Shown: positions 18,032 through 27,225 of the stretch, piece by piece
How the letters are laid out: every line of letters starts with the position of its first letter
Numbering within the stretch: position 1 is the stretch's first letter
Origin: Halorubrum kocurii JCM 14978
GTDB taxonomy: Archaea; Halobacteriota; Halobacteria; Halobacteriales; Haloferacaceae
Length of the DNA stretch: 51,803 nucleotides
Direction of reading: 5' to 3'
Assembly: GCF_000337355.1 (NCBI RefSeq)
Contig: NZ_AOJH01000001.1
Location: forward strand, 1 to 51,803
Made by a program: the position numbers and the translations under genes
Notes under the pieces: generated by a model
Told to the model about the DNA's origin: nothing
What the model saw: only the letters and a program-made list of their open reading frames with translations
Database searches by the model: none

Positions 18032-18437
18032 GCGGCGACTTAGGGCTCGCCGCCTGCTCCCCTTCTCCGGACGTATCCGGAAGAGGCATGGCCGTCGTCA
18101 CCGAAACAACGGAGCAAGATACCATAGTTTTGACTCATCAGCAACCGCTGTGAGCGACACCTACTGTGTCTTCAGCGATCGAAAAGCTGCCTCTAGCGCC
18201 CTGAGATTGCAGATTAGTGACCCTACCCCGACGCAGTCTTGCGTTCAACAAGCCAACTGATCCTCATTTAGACACTCTGGAGACAGTAGTTAGCGGATAT
18301 ATTGGACGAATAGATCCAATTTAAGAGTGCTTTTCGGATCCCGATTCTATAGTTTGCGACTTCTGTTGAAGACGATCTACACCACCGTAAAAGCCCTATT
18401 CCGTCGACTTATCATCGGATTCAACAAAGCAATTTTA
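18032..18437. other. Intergenic stretch, no gene seen
   Basis: About 400 bases between the dead IS5 transposase and the Alg13-like gene. No open frame with coding character, no conserved motif and no clear inverted repeat was recognised. It probably includes the decayed right end of the IS. Confidence 0.5.
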
Positions 18438-18941
18438 TCAAAATCTGAATGAGAAAGGGAGCTGCCGCTCTTCGGCCTCTTTCTGCACGATCATGCCAAT
18501 ATTATCTTGCAATTCTCCGGATATTTCTCGCCGGATCTGTGGAACGTCCTTCGGTGCGGAGAGGATTGTTGCAAGTTCCTCCGTGGTACTTGCTATTGTT
18601 AGGTCGATACTGTTTGACCATCCGTCGACATGATTTTGCTGGTGGTCGTCATACACCTCATCAAGTTCTGGGTTACGCGGAAACAAAACCAGCCTGACAT
18701 CGTTATCGAGGGCTGTCAGAAACGTGCCTGTTCCGGCATGTCCCACGACTACACTCGCATCTCGGAAAAATTTTTCGTGTCTATTTGGCGGTAATATATC
18801 GACTGAGTCGGCGTATTTCGGTTGGTAGTTTGTGTCACCGGTTTGAATCAGGAATTCCTCTTGATGCGTGGCCGCGATGTTATCAGCTTTCCTAACCAGT
18901 CGCTCAAATCCTTGGGAGACTCCGACGGTAACGTAGATCAA
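18438..18941 (-). CDS. Alg13/PssE-like glycosyltransferase catalytic subunit (GT28 C-terminal domain)
   Basis: 167 residues: only the donor-binding half of a GT-B enzyme. MIYVTVGVSQGFERLVRKAD is the Alg13 N-terminal pattern, and VVGHAGTGTFLTALDNDVRLVLFPRNPELDE corresponds to the UDP-GlcNAc-binding GHxGxGT motif followed by DHQQNHV. Known partners (Alg14, PssD, Cps14F) supply the membrane-bound acceptor half; here the partner is the upstream gene, overlapping by ATGA (18938-18941). Together they should transfer a sugar, probably GlcNAc or another hexose, to a lipid carrier. Confidence 0.87.
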   Translation of the reverse strand: MIYVTVGVSQGFERLVRKADNIAATHQEEFLIQTGDTNYQPKYADSVDILPPNRHEKFFRDASVVVGHAGTGTFLTALDNDVRLVLFPRNPELDEVYDDHQQNHVDGWSNSIDLTIASTTEELATILSAPKDVPQIRREISGELQDNIGMIVQKEAEERQLPFSFRF

Positions 18942-19444
18942 AATACACCTCCATGGTACTCCGCATCTTCAGCGTGATCATCTAGAGTTTCAGTGTTCTG
19001 AACAAGAACCCTGTCTGAGACAGGTGCGAGAACTCGACCAGCCGTGGATGGTCCCTCGAACTGCCCAATGCTCTCCACGAATATAGTTCGTATCCCAAGA
19101 AGCTTAGTTAAGTAAAAGGCTGGTCCTGCGATCGTGAGATCGCCGGTCGAGACTACGACATCAGGTCGTTCCTTGATAAGAATGTACAACAGATAGGCGA
19201 ACACAACTGGAAGGATGAACGGTGCGGCAATCTTCTCGACGTTCAGCCGTCGCTTGACCAACCCGCCAGCAATGCGCTGGTACACTTTCGGCAATAGGTA
19301 TCCCTCGATACTTTCGGTCGCCCTCGTTCGATACGTGACATAGAATCGGTCAAAGTCCATTAATCCCTCCTCGATCAATTGGAGCTGTTTAAATGGTCCG
19401 CCCGCTTCACAAACAAGACACACTTTTATATTGTCGTCGGTCAT
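18938..19444 (-). CDS. Alg14/PssD-like membrane-associated glycosyltransferase subunit
   Basis: 168 residues. KVCLVCEAGGPFKQLQLI replaces the SGGH start of Alg14. A hydrophobic stretch at about 73-92 (AAPFILPVVFAYLLYILIKE) is the membrane anchor, followed by RPDVVVSTGDLTIAGPAFYLTKLLGIRTIFVESIGQFEGPS, the Alg14 core. It recruits the Alg13-like catalytic subunit encoded directly downstream. It overlaps both neighbours by 4 bp, forming a three-gene leftward operon with the GT4 gene. Confidence 0.87.
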   Translation of the reverse strand: MTDDNIKVCLVCEAGGPFKQLQLIEEGLMDFDRFYVTYRTRATESIEGYLLPKVYQRIAGGLVKRRLNVEKIAAPFILPVVFAYLLYILIKERPDVVVSTGDLTIAGPAFYLTKLLGIRTIFVESIGQFEGPSTAGRVLAPVSDRVLVQNTETLDDHAEDAEYHGGVF

Positions 19445-20538
19445 CTATTTCCCCCGTGTTCCGTGGCGCTTCGATCGTAGTCGTACACTTCGAGTATTTG
19501 TTCGAACGTGTGTTGGAAACCTGTTGTCGTCGATTTCGCATTAGATCGAAAACTTTGCTCTGCGGCAATCGTCAAAATAGACTGGGCAAACCTCTGTGGT
19601 GACCCCTCCTCAAGGATAAATCCGTTTTCATCATTTTTGATTATCGTGTCCACGTCTCCCACGTCGGTGGATACAACCGGGAGACCACAGGCAAGTGCCT
19701 CTCGAACGACGTTCGGTGATCCTTCCGACTTAGAGGTGAGGGCAAGGCAATCTGCGACATTCATTAATTCACTCAGGCGATCATGGTCAATGTATCCTAC
19801 GAACTCAGTGTTTGAGCTGAGACTACGCTCAGATATTGTTTCTCGAAGTTCGTCCTCACACTCGCCCCTACCAGCTAGGACGAGTAGCCAGTCATCCTCT
19901 TCGACGAGGGCCTCGAACACCTCAATGAGTAGTGGGAGGTTTTTCACACGGCTGAACCGGCCGGCGTACAGCAGCACGTTTTTTGTGTCTACACCGTACT
20001 CGTTGCGGACCTGTTTCCGGTCCATTGGGTGGAACACATCAGTATCAACACCAACCGGGATGGTTCTAATCTGGGTGCCCTGATAGGAATGCTTCTCCAA
20101 GAGATACTCTCGGCACGAATCGCTCATTGCGATTACCTCGTCTGTAATTCGGAGCGCAAGTGATTCGATGGTGTCGTAAAGCCAAACGAATGGTCTGGAG
20201 TGATTCATTCTGAGTTCATCAGTGAGATGCCCGGGACAGGTAGCAACCAACTTCGCGTCCGTCTGTTTTTGGATGAAGGGAAATAGCGTCACAATTCGAC
20301 GTGCGTGAATAATGTCCACGTCGGTCTCGATTCTACCGAGGAGGACGAGGACGGTGAAACGGATCAGGAACTCAATGTCTGAACCAGTCCAAAGATTAAT
20401 TCTTACATCCGCACGCTCGCCCGCACTAACGTATGTTGTTCTTAATCCCTCGTCTCTTGCAGCAGAGAGAAGATTGTTGATATAGGTCGGCCTGTTACCG
20501 ACGCCGACAACCATGATATCCATCAGTAGAACTTTCAT
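19441..20538 (-). CDS. Glycosyltransferase family 4 (GT-B fold)
   Basis: 365 residues. The N-terminal half has VGVGNRPTYINNLLSAARDEG and DVDIIHARRIVTLFPFIQ. The C-terminal half has RTIPVGVDTDVFHP, LLYAGRFSRVKNLPLLIEVF, LVLAGRGE and SKSEGSPNVVREALACGLPVVSTDVGDV, a textbook GT4 donor site with its EGxxxxxxEAxxxG. First gene of the leftward operon with the Alg14/Alg13 pair (ATGA overlap at 19441-19444). Likely builds the same lipid-linked glycan. Start ATG at 20538 follows an AT-rich promoter region. Confidence 0.9.
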   Translation of the reverse strand: MKVLLMDIMVVGVGNRPTYINNLLSAARDEGLRTTYVSAGERADVRINLWTGSDIEFLIRFTVLVLLGRIETDVDIIHARRIVTLFPFIQKQTDAKLVATCPGHLTDELRMNHSRPFVWLYDTIESLALRITDEVIAMSDSCREYLLEKHSYQGTQIRTIPVGVDTDVFHPMDRKQVRNEYGVDTKNVLLYAGRFSRVKNLPLLIEVFEALVEEDDWLLVLAGRGECEDELRETISERSLSSNTEFVGYIDHDRLSELMNVADCLALTSKSEGSPNVVREALACGLPVVSTDVGDVDTIIKNDENGFILEEGSPQRFAQSILTIAAEQSFRSNAKSTTTGFQHTFEQILEVYDYDRSATEHGGNR

Positions 20539-20682
20539 GAGTAATTATAATAACACCTTTGATTTACTGATTCGATCAAGTCTATAATATAATAGTCATA
20601 ATATAACAGTAGCTATGGCTATAGTCGATGTAGAAACAAGATCTAATATGAACTGGCAAAAAACCGATCAAGTTATAATATC

Positions 20683-21426
20683 GGTACTGTCTAGTTTAGC
20701 ACCTCCTCAGCTGGTGTTCGATCGTCAAGTGATTGATGCGGCCGCTGATGATTATAGTAGTGTACGAACTGCTCAAGCTATTTGCGGACGCTTGCCCGAC
20801 TGCCCACCCACGAGTTATGGAAACGGTCAACTCGCATTTTGAGGGTGTGAAATCACTTTTCGATTAGGTTTCGGTCGGTGTAGTCAACCTGACCGTTCAA
20901 CTTTAATCGAGAGAGGGCAGTCCGGTAACTGAATTGATCGACGAGAAACGTGGCGTAGGAGGGATCGTGTTTCTCACGGAGACCAGCGAGGAACGCAGCG
21001 CTGGATCGGTGCCATATCGTCCAAACAATTGGATATCGAGAATCAACTTTGTCTCGATGTCTATTGCAGCATATAGCCAAGACAGCTCACCATTAATTTT
21101 GATAGCAGTTTCGTCAACAGCGACCCTTGACGGCTTTGCCGTCGGCGGGTCGCCAATGCTATCGGCAACTCGATGTACCCACTAAAAGATCGCTTGATGA
21201 GACCGTTCAACGCCGAAGAGGAGAAGAATCTCTTGTGTTTCTCTGAGAGAACAACCGGTCACGTGGAGCCGGACGGCGAACGCCCTAACGGGCGTCGCCG
21301 TCCGCTCACGCTCCCAAAATTCAAGATTCGCCGTCTCGAGCGTCTCAGTGAGCAGTTCTTGGTTGAGCATGAACACCGAAACCAACGAACTGCTCACTTC
21401 TCAAACTGGCTTAACTAGACAGTGCC
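20683..21426 (-). mobile_element. Degenerate IS6-family insertion sequence
   Basis: About 744 bp bounded by imperfect terminal inverted repeats: GGTACTGTCTAGTTTAGC at the left and, read in from the right, GGCACTGTCTAGTTAAGC. The interior encodes a broken leftward transposase. No matching target duplication flanks it (ATAATATC left, ATTTAAGT right), suggesting recombination after insertion. Its right end abuts the N-terminus of a different IS6-type transposase. Confidence 0.75.
20853..21397 (-). pseudogene. Broken IS6-family transposase
   Basis: Reading leftwards, the N-terminus FMLNQELLTETLETANLEFW and VRLHVTGCSLRETQEILLLFGVERSHQAIF is followed, after a frameshift, by VDETAIKINGE-like and LREKHDPSYATFLVDQFSYRTALSRLKLNGQVDYTDRNLIEK pieces in other frames. 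These are the standard blocks of ISH14-type IS6 transposases. Several frame breaks make it inactive. A further remnant of the C-terminal HHYN-type region runs toward 20720. Confidence 0.75.
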
Positions 21427-21427
21427 A

Positions 21428-21540
21428 TTTAAGTGATAATAAATACCCTCTTCAATCGCCCAGCGCGGTGTTCGACCTCGCTCCACAAACGACAAGTCAA
21501 AACACGCGATACCTTCGCTGAAGCGTTCGATTTCGGTCAT
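21428..21540 (-). pseudogene. N-terminal fragment of a second IS6-type transposase
   Basis: From the ATG at 21540 the frame reads MTEIERFSEGIACFDLSFVE then RGRTPRWAIEEGIYYHL and stops matching exactly at the right end of the neighbouring IS element. The pattern is that of the N-terminus of another haloarchaeal IS6 transposase. The first IS therefore inserted into, or recombined with, an older one; the rest of this gene is not found on the other side. Confidence 0.55.
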
Positions 21541-21914
21541 AAGCACTCTAAAGTCGAACGCCTCATCCTCTAACTTTACACGACCAGACAGAAAGGGTGA
21601 GAGGGCCCTTATTTAGATGCGGTAAAGATCGGACGAAACGGCGTACCCGAGGAGTAAAACCGAACAGAGAGGCTCTCAGACGGATCCTGTTCTGCCGATA
21701 CAGACACTAACCCACATTGTCGGGAGCGTGTAAACAAGGCCGGGTGAGAGTATTTCGGTTGACGTTCAGCGTAGAAACGACGTTGAGTCACCTGACCCAG
21801 ACGTGATTGAGATAGATTTTGAAGGGTTATAAATACGAAACTAATGTGCGTTCTTCTTATACAACTTCGATCGACAAAATCATAATTAGCTGTGGACTAT
21901 TCTATCGCAATTGG
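21541..21914. other. Intergenic boundary of the AT-rich island
   Basis: Here base composition shifts from mixed IS-derived sequence to strongly AT-rich. A TTATAAATAC box at about 21827-21836 lies about 80 bp before the GT2 ATG at 21915 and could drive it. A rightward frame ending in SPDPDVIEIDFEG just before the island may be another transposase tail, not assignable. No other gene seen. Confidence 0.4.
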
Positions 21915-22862
21915 ATGTCAAATCACAATCCACTCGTTTCAGTTGTAATTCCAACGCATAATAGAAAAGATTTATTAGCAGATGCAATCGATTCAGTAGT
22001 CAATCAAACTTATGATAATATAGAAATAATTATAATTGATGACGATTCAGATTATAATATAGAAAATTGTTTACGGGAACATCCACAAAATATAAAATTA
22101 ATAAGTAATAACAGTAATCAAGGGGCCAACTGGTCAAGGATTAGAGGTATATTGAGTTCTGAAGGGGACTACCTCGCATTTCTTGATGATGATGATTTGT
22201 GGGATAATACCAAGATCGAGAAGCAAATTAAAGCTATTACTCACTCAGAATCATCTGTAGGGGTAGTTACAGTTGGATACAGAACAAAAAGTGGTGAGAC
22301 AATAATACCTAAACAGACATCAGGTAAGCAACTGATGAAGTCTTTTCTTTTATCTGAAAATAGTATTGGAGGATTTTCTATGATCTTAGTCAAAAGATCA
22401 GCAATTAAAGATGCTGGACTACCCGATATTCGTCTATCGAGCTCTCAAGATCTAGAGTGGTATATACGACTTGCAAAGGTGTGTGATTTTTATATCATAA
22501 GTGAGCCTTTAGTAACGTATAATGATGACAATGACATTGAAAGGATATCAAATAGAAGCTGGGAAGAGCAACATGATTCTCAAGGAGAGATTCTAAATAA
22601 ACACGAATATATATTAAACAATTTTGGGATTAGATTTAAAAGAAAAGCACATTCAAAAAGATACATTACACTGTCAAAATATGCTGCTATTTCAGGAGAA
22701 TATTCAAACTGCCGGAAACACGCTATTTTGGCAGCGAAAAAATACCCGATCTCTATGACACCACCAATAATGTATGTGCTTAGTTTCTTTGCTGATGGAA
22801 TCACTAGTATCTATAGCAAAATCCCAAGTAGGGTCCAAGAACATCTACCTAACATAATATAA
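21915..22862 (+). CDS. Glycosyltransferase family 2 (GT-A fold)
   Basis: 315 residues from the ATG at 21915 (MSNHNPLVSVVIPTHNR), chosen because the frame upstream to 21819 has only a TTG start and no homology. VSVVIPTHNRKDLLADAIDSV and IIIIDDDSD are the nucleotide-binding part; LAFLDDDDLWDNTKIEKQI contains the DxD metal motif. SSSQDLEWYIRLAK corresponds to the ED acceptor motif. The gene is very AT-rich (many AAT, ATA and AAA codons) unlike typical haloarchaeal genes, pointing to transfer. Its last 18 bp overlap the convergent membrane-protein gene. Confidence 0.88.
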   Translation: MSNHNPLVSVVIPTHNRKDLLADAIDSVVNQTYDNIEIIIIDDDSDYNIENCLREHPQNIKLISNNSNQGANWSRIRGILSSEGDYLAFLDDDDLWDNTKIEKQIKAITHSESSVGVVTVGYRTKSGETIIPKQTSGKQLMKSFLLSENSIGGFSMILVKRSAIKDAGLPDIRLSSSQDLEWYIRLAKVCDFYIISEPLVTYNDDNDIERISNRSWEEQHDSQGEILNKHEYILNNFGIRFKRKAHSKRYITLSKYAAISGEYSNCRKHAILAAKKYPISMTPPIMYVLSFFADGITSIYSKIPSRVQEHLPNII

Positions 22863-24587
22863 ATCAAACCCGTTGTTAGTTAACACTTTATTTATATTAT
22901 TACTTTCTTCAAGATAATTAAAGTCGTCTGACGAATATCGAATTCCATTGTACGCAACCGGATCTCTTTTCCTATCAGTTGCAGTTACTGCCAAATATGT
23001 TTTATTATCATAATGGCTCGATAGAGATTGGTCTGCAAAATGGTACGGAACAGTTGCTCTCCACCTGTCACCAGTGAATTGTCGAAAGTTACTGGTTCTC
23101 TCACCCCTAAGGGCGTCTATATATCGAAACACAGGAGATCGCACTCGGACAAAATTTGTATCTTGATCAGCATAATTGAATGCAGATTCGTACCCTGAAA
23201 ATTGTGACTCCGGTACTTGTGTATTTGCTTGGTAAATATATGGAGATGGGAAAAAAGTTGTAACAGATAGTAGAATAAGAATAATGAATATAATAGAAAA
23301 GTAGCTCCTATATTTTTCTCTATTTACTATGAATATAGAAAGTCCAACACCACCTAACACAGTTACGATGGGCATAGAAGCTGTAAAGTATCTTGTATAG
23401 TTTTGCGATACTGCGAGAGTTATCGCAAATAGAATGAAAATAGGGAGTATCCAAAAGCACAAGGAAACTAAGGCACTACTATGAACGGGTTTGGAAGAAA
23501 GGACATTATAATATAGATATTTAATAGTAAGGAGAATCACCGCTGTAGATATAACAATATATGTTATTTCTGTAAAGAATATCTTTAATAAAACGATGAT
23601 GGGGGATCCTCCTGCCAGCAATAAAGAACTGACCCCTGAAGCGGTCTCCGCACCTGGTGAAGGATTTATTAAGCCTAATACAAAACTCTGGAACGCATTT
23701 TGAAATGTGTCGAAACGAAGTATCCAAAAAACCAATAATACACCATTGGATAAAACAAGAGCTAATACCGTATTTTTATTTAAGTACAGGCCACTTAGTA
23801 TAGATGTAAGATCTAAATACATTAAAAGCGAGAATGAGATAGAAATTACTAAATATAGCAAAAATATTTGAGGATGGATGAATAGTAGCCCTAGTGAAAA
23901 AATGTGTGAAAGAACAACGTACCGTATGGGTTTTCTTGTTGATATATGCATCAACAATAATAATAACAAGAATGGTAAATACATCCTTGCCAAGGTATTT
24001 GGTGCAAAATGGACTCCATTTCTCCCTACAGGAAGTAAAAGTAATGCTGAAAATATTCCAATATGCCTATTTATATTATTAGACATAACTTGATTAAACA
24101 ATCCAATAGTTCCGAGAATAAATATACCAACAAAAACTAGGAGGACAACTTGCATACTATATTCAATGCTATATCTAGTAATGCCAGATATAGATAATGT
24201 TAAAATATAAGAGAGAGGATAAAAGATCTCCTCACCAGCCGTAACAGTGTTTTTTAAATCCTTGATTGCCCCTAAATGAGTCATTGCATCTGCTTCACTA
24301 ACGAAAAAGTACCCTCGCACAACTGGTAAGCCAATTATAGCTAAGGTTGCACTAATGGACAGTATTTCTCCAATAGCCTCATATTCAGTTAATACAAATA
24401 CAACAATTAATGAACTTAAGATAATTAGTGCACAACCAATCCAAAATATTCTGGGCGTAGCTGAATAGATAGATAATTCGTAACCTTGAGGTGGAGAGTG
24501 TGTTGCTTTGAGTACGCCAATTGTAAAGACTAAGCTAGAGATCGATAATAAAATTTTAGACAATCGACGGTTATCTCGAAGGTCCAT
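22845..24587 (-). CDS. Large polytopic membrane protein, possible glycan polymerase or GT-C-type enzyme
   Basis: 580 residues with about 12-13 hydrophobic helices up to residue 440, then a soluble C-terminal domain of about 140 residues. The loop FVSEADAMTHLGAIKDL after the third helix has an acidic/His patch like the first loop of GT-C oligosaccharyl or mannosyl transferases and of Wzy-type polymerases; VGRNGVHFAPNTLARMYLP is another conserved-looking loop. Very AT-rich like the neighbouring GT2, so probably acquired together. Enzymatic role is inferred from context; it could also be a membrane protein of unrelated function. Confidence 0.75.
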   Translation of the reverse strand: MDLRDNRRLSKILLSISSLVFTIGVLKATHSPPQGYELSIYSATPRIFWIGCALIILSSLIVVFVLTEYEAIGEILSISATLAIIGLPVVRGYFFVSEADAMTHLGAIKDLKNTVTAGEEIFYPLSYILTLSISGITRYSIEYSMQVVLLVFVGIFILGTIGLFNQVMSNNINRHIGIFSALLLLPVGRNGVHFAPNTLARMYLPFLLLLLLMHISTRKPIRYVVLSHIFSLGLLFIHPQIFLLYLVISISFSLLMYLDLTSILSGLYLNKNTVLALVLSNGVLLVFWILRFDTFQNAFQSFVLGLINPSPGAETASGVSSLLLAGGSPIIVLLKIFFTEITYIVISTAVILLTIKYLYYNVLSSKPVHSSALVSLCFWILPIFILFAITLAVSQNYTRYFTASMPIVTVLGGVGLSIFIVNREKYRSYFSIIFIILILLSVTTFFPSPYIYQANTQVPESQFSGYESAFNYADQDTNFVRVRSPVFRYIDALRGERTSNFRQFTGDRWRATVPYHFADQSLSSHYDNKTYLAVTATDRKRDPVAYNGIRYSSDDFNYLEESNNINKVLTNNGFDLYYVR

Positions 24588-25209
24588 AGTATAATTAGGT
24601 TGTCCCCATTATGATACTAAGTCTACCCATATCACCCTCTGCGGCTTCAGAAAGATATAACCATCGGATAAACCTGGTGTCAAAATAAGAACAGAGAATG
24701 CTTTGATTAGGGGAAAAAGTATAGAATTTATCTATCGAATATACAGCGGCCCAGAGGACGTGGCATGGTCAGTGTAATATTGGACTCAGTGGCCCTGTTG
24801 AAATCCTCAGTAGTTGATGATTTTGCGTGTTCGATCGCTCAGAACAGTGGGATTACTGACTATCCGGTAGCTCGTAGTCGTCTGAGAGAAATATGCTGTT
24901 TTGTTCCGGATCGAAGTAGACTTCTAGTGCCTAGATCGCCCCAGCATAGGCAGAATCATCACAAACACGAATCCGATTAAGCCCGAAAAGACGAATCTAA
25001 GGACTATTATAGGGAGTCTGTTACTTCCACCTGATAAAGAATACTAATCGGTACGTAGTCTTTAGCATACAGCTGTTTCAGTGTCTGAAGAATAGGATTT
25101 CCACAGAGCTGACTCAGTCTATACGTTCTTTTGATCTGGATATACTTGAACCACACTCAATAAATCAAACACACGCTATTTTTGAGTAGAAAACGCGAAT
25201 TCTGAATAA
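24588..25209. other. Intergenic region with a solo IS end
   Basis: About 620 bp with no convincing gene. At 24791-24808 the sequence GGCCCTGTTGAAATCCTC matches the tip of the terminal repeat of the element at 39302-39792 (GGCTCTGTTGAAATCCTC). The bases beyond differ, so this is probably the left end of a related but distinct insertion sequence whose body is lost. Composition rises in GC towards the DUF2304 gene. Confidence 0.5.
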
Positions 25210-25587
25210 TTAGTCTCGATTATTCTCAAACTGTGAGAGCGCAATCTCTTGATTCAAGTCGTAGAGCTCTTTTCGGTTGGTCTTGACTTTAACGAACGTA
25301 TAAAACAACATCATCAACAGAGCGAGATTAGAAAGAACAAGCAGCCCAGTAAGACCACTACCAAATCCGAGCACAGCGAGTATCACTTCCATCGCCTCAT
25401 ACACGCGGAGAAGCGTCACCACGTCTCCAAGCGACAGAGCAAACAGCATTGTTCCGAAACAGGACCAGAGGAGAAATTCGAAAACACTCCCCTTCCCAGA
25501 TCGAACGAGCCGGAAACTCTGATAGAACATCGTCAGCGCAAGCACCATCCCGATTACGTGAATCGGTCGCAGGCCAATCAGAGTCAT
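25210..25587 (-). CDS. DUF2304 membrane protein
   Basis: 125 residues with three hydrophobic helices (about 8-24, 36-56, 72-100) and a polar coiled C-terminus. RLVRSGKGSVFEFLLWSCFG and LSNLALLMMLFYTFVKVKTNRKELYDLNQEIAL match the DUF2304 pattern. DUF2304 proteins are usually encoded beside dolichol-phosphate-sugar-type GT2 genes, as here (ATGA overlap with the upstream GT2), and may tether or assist that enzyme at the membrane. Role inferred. Confidence 0.85.
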   Translation of the reverse strand: MTLIGLRPIHVIGMVLALTMFYQSFRLVRSGKGSVFEFLLWSCFGTMLFALSLGDVVTLLRVYEAMEVILAVLGFGSGLTGLLVLSNLALLMMLFYTFVKVKTNRKELYDLNQEIALSQFENNRD

Positions 25588-26693
25588 CGGAGCAGGAGCG
25601 TTTTCAGCGTTGTGAGCATCATTCGCGGCGGGTACTTAGCAAAGGTTTCGATATCGAACTGCGACCCATCGGTATCCGGTGGCATCGGTACGGAGATCTC
25701 CTCAACGATGTACTCCTTGCGTCCAGCCTCCAGCGTCTGTTCCAGTGCCCAGTGGCTGTTTGCTGGACGACCCAGATCGTCGAGCATCGACGCCCGATAC
25801 GCTCGGAACCCACTCGTCACGTCGGTGATATCCACCCCTCCTAACACGTTCACCTCCGCAGTGAAGAACTTGATTCCCATCCGACGCACGAGACTGTAGT
25901 CCTGGTAGCTGTCGTTCAACCAGCGACTGCCGATCACCATGTCAGCGTCGCGGTCCTCCATGGTTTCGAGCATCTTTGGGATGTAGGACGGATCGTGTTG
26001 GCCGTCCCCATCAATCTGGATGACAATATCATAGCCAGACCGAATCGCAGCCCGATAGCCCGTATCTACGGCACCACCGACGCCCATGTTTTTGGGCAAG
26101 CTGACAACTTCATCAGCGTGCTCTCGGGCCACCGCCTCGGTGTCGTCTGTGCTGGCGTCGTCAATGACGAATACGTCGTCGACGTACGGAGCAGTTGCGG
26201 TGATGACCTCCGGAAGGCTATCGGCTTCGTTGTAGGCGGGAATGATCGCAGCGATAGACTGTCCCTTCGAGATCGATTGTAGTTCCGTAGCAGAATTGTC
26301 GACGGGTACAGCTTCGACGCTGAATCCTGCGTCGTCGAGTTCATCTCTACTTCGGTCGTAATCGATGCGTGATTTCGCTGACGACTGTAGAATGATGCCA
26401 GACAAGCCAAGTGATTTCGCGGTGTCTTCGAAACCCCTTTTGAGATCCTCAGCATCCTTCGGCTCTTTAGTGGACACCACCGTTGCACCCAACTGATCTG
26501 CGAACTCTACCGCTTCGCTGTCCGACCCATCTGTGGAGGCGACTAATACGTCGTATCCCCGATCGTTTGCTCGAAGAACTGTTCGTGCGACCTGCTCACC
26601 GTTATCTTCATTCGCAATGATTCCGATTCCGGGGGTCTCTGCCTCGCGATCTTGGGAACACGGTTGTGACCGGCTCAGTTTGCTATTACTCAT
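25584..26693 (-). CDS. GT2 dolichyl-phosphate hexosyltransferase-like enzyme with N-terminal extension
   Basis: 369 residues. The catalytic GT-A domain is C-terminal (about 145-369): AAIIPAYNEADSLPEVI, VFVIDDASTDDTEAVA, PKNMGVGGAVDTGYRAA and IQIDGDGQHDPSYIPKM with the DxD motif, then VIGSRW and DVTSGFRAYR. This is the DPM1/AglJ-like pattern that charges dolichol phosphate with a sugar. Residues 20-140 form an extra Rossmann-like domain (GIGIIANEDNGEQVARTVLRA...) not needed for catalysis. Overlaps its neighbours by 4 bp on each side. Confidence 0.9.
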   Translation of the reverse strand: MSNSKLSRSQPCSQDREAETPGIGIIANEDNGEQVARTVLRANDRGYDVLVASTDGSDSEAVEFADQLGATVVSTKEPKDAEDLKRGFEDTAKSLGLSGIILQSSAKSRIDYDRSRDELDDAGFSVEAVPVDNSATELQSISKGQSIAAIIPAYNEADSLPEVITATAPYVDDVFVIDDASTDDTEAVAREHADEVVSLPKNMGVGGAVDTGYRAAIRSGYDIVIQIDGDGQHDPSYIPKMLETMEDRDADMVIGSRWLNDSYQDYSLVRRMGIKFFTAEVNVLGGVDITDVTSGFRAYRASMLDDLGRPANSHWALEQTLEAGRKEYIVEEISVPMPPDTDGSQFDIETFAKYPPRMMLTTLKTLLLR

Positions 26694-26935
26694 TCGATCA
26701 CCTCACAACAATCACTAATAATGATCTCAGTAGGAACCTGGAGGTCTTCGATTGCCGTTTTAATCCATTCAATACAGATTCGGATGCCGGCTTCTTCGTT
26801 CAGTGTCGGCATCACGACAGACAGCTGGGGAGTAGTCTCCGAGTCACAGCCAACGAGCAACTCATCAGCATTGAGTTCGCGATCAGCAGCCGCTCCATTC
26901 TGTTCAACCGATGATTGGTGTATTGTAGATGCCAT
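26690..26935 (-). pseudogene. Truncated GT2 glycosyltransferase
   Basis: 81 residues ending right at the start of the next gene. After a 36-residue polar leader, LSVVMPTLNEEAGIRICIEW and PTEIIISDCCEVIE are the first strand-helix-strand of a GT2 enzyme; the expected acceptor/DxD parts and about 200 further residues are missing. The stop TGA overlaps the ATG of the downstream GT2. Either an internal deletion joined two GT2 genes or the stub is translated only to couple the next gene. Confidence 0.7.
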
Positions 26936-27225
26936 CTATGCAGAATCTGCAATTATACACTTCTTAACGGCCGCGTATATGAAACTTCCTCTACAGAAAT
27001 CAACAACGAGAACACTGCGTTTCACCAGTTTATCCCAGCCGGAGAGGAACCCACAGAATCGGACCCTTGCAGGCCCATTTCGGTCTTTGAAAGGCTCACG
27101 CTGACACAGCTGGCTACTGGAGAGACAGAGCTTATGTCAGATAATTATTTGATATAGTATCAACAGGGAAGCTGAAGCAGCACACAACTCCCACCATGGT
27201 TCCAAACCACCTGGTTAGGTAGTTC

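Noticed and set aside
23878-24093. Short forward frames inside the AT-rich membrane-protein gene
   Set aside because: Chance AT-rich frames opposite a long hydrophobic reading frame; no start signals or motifs.
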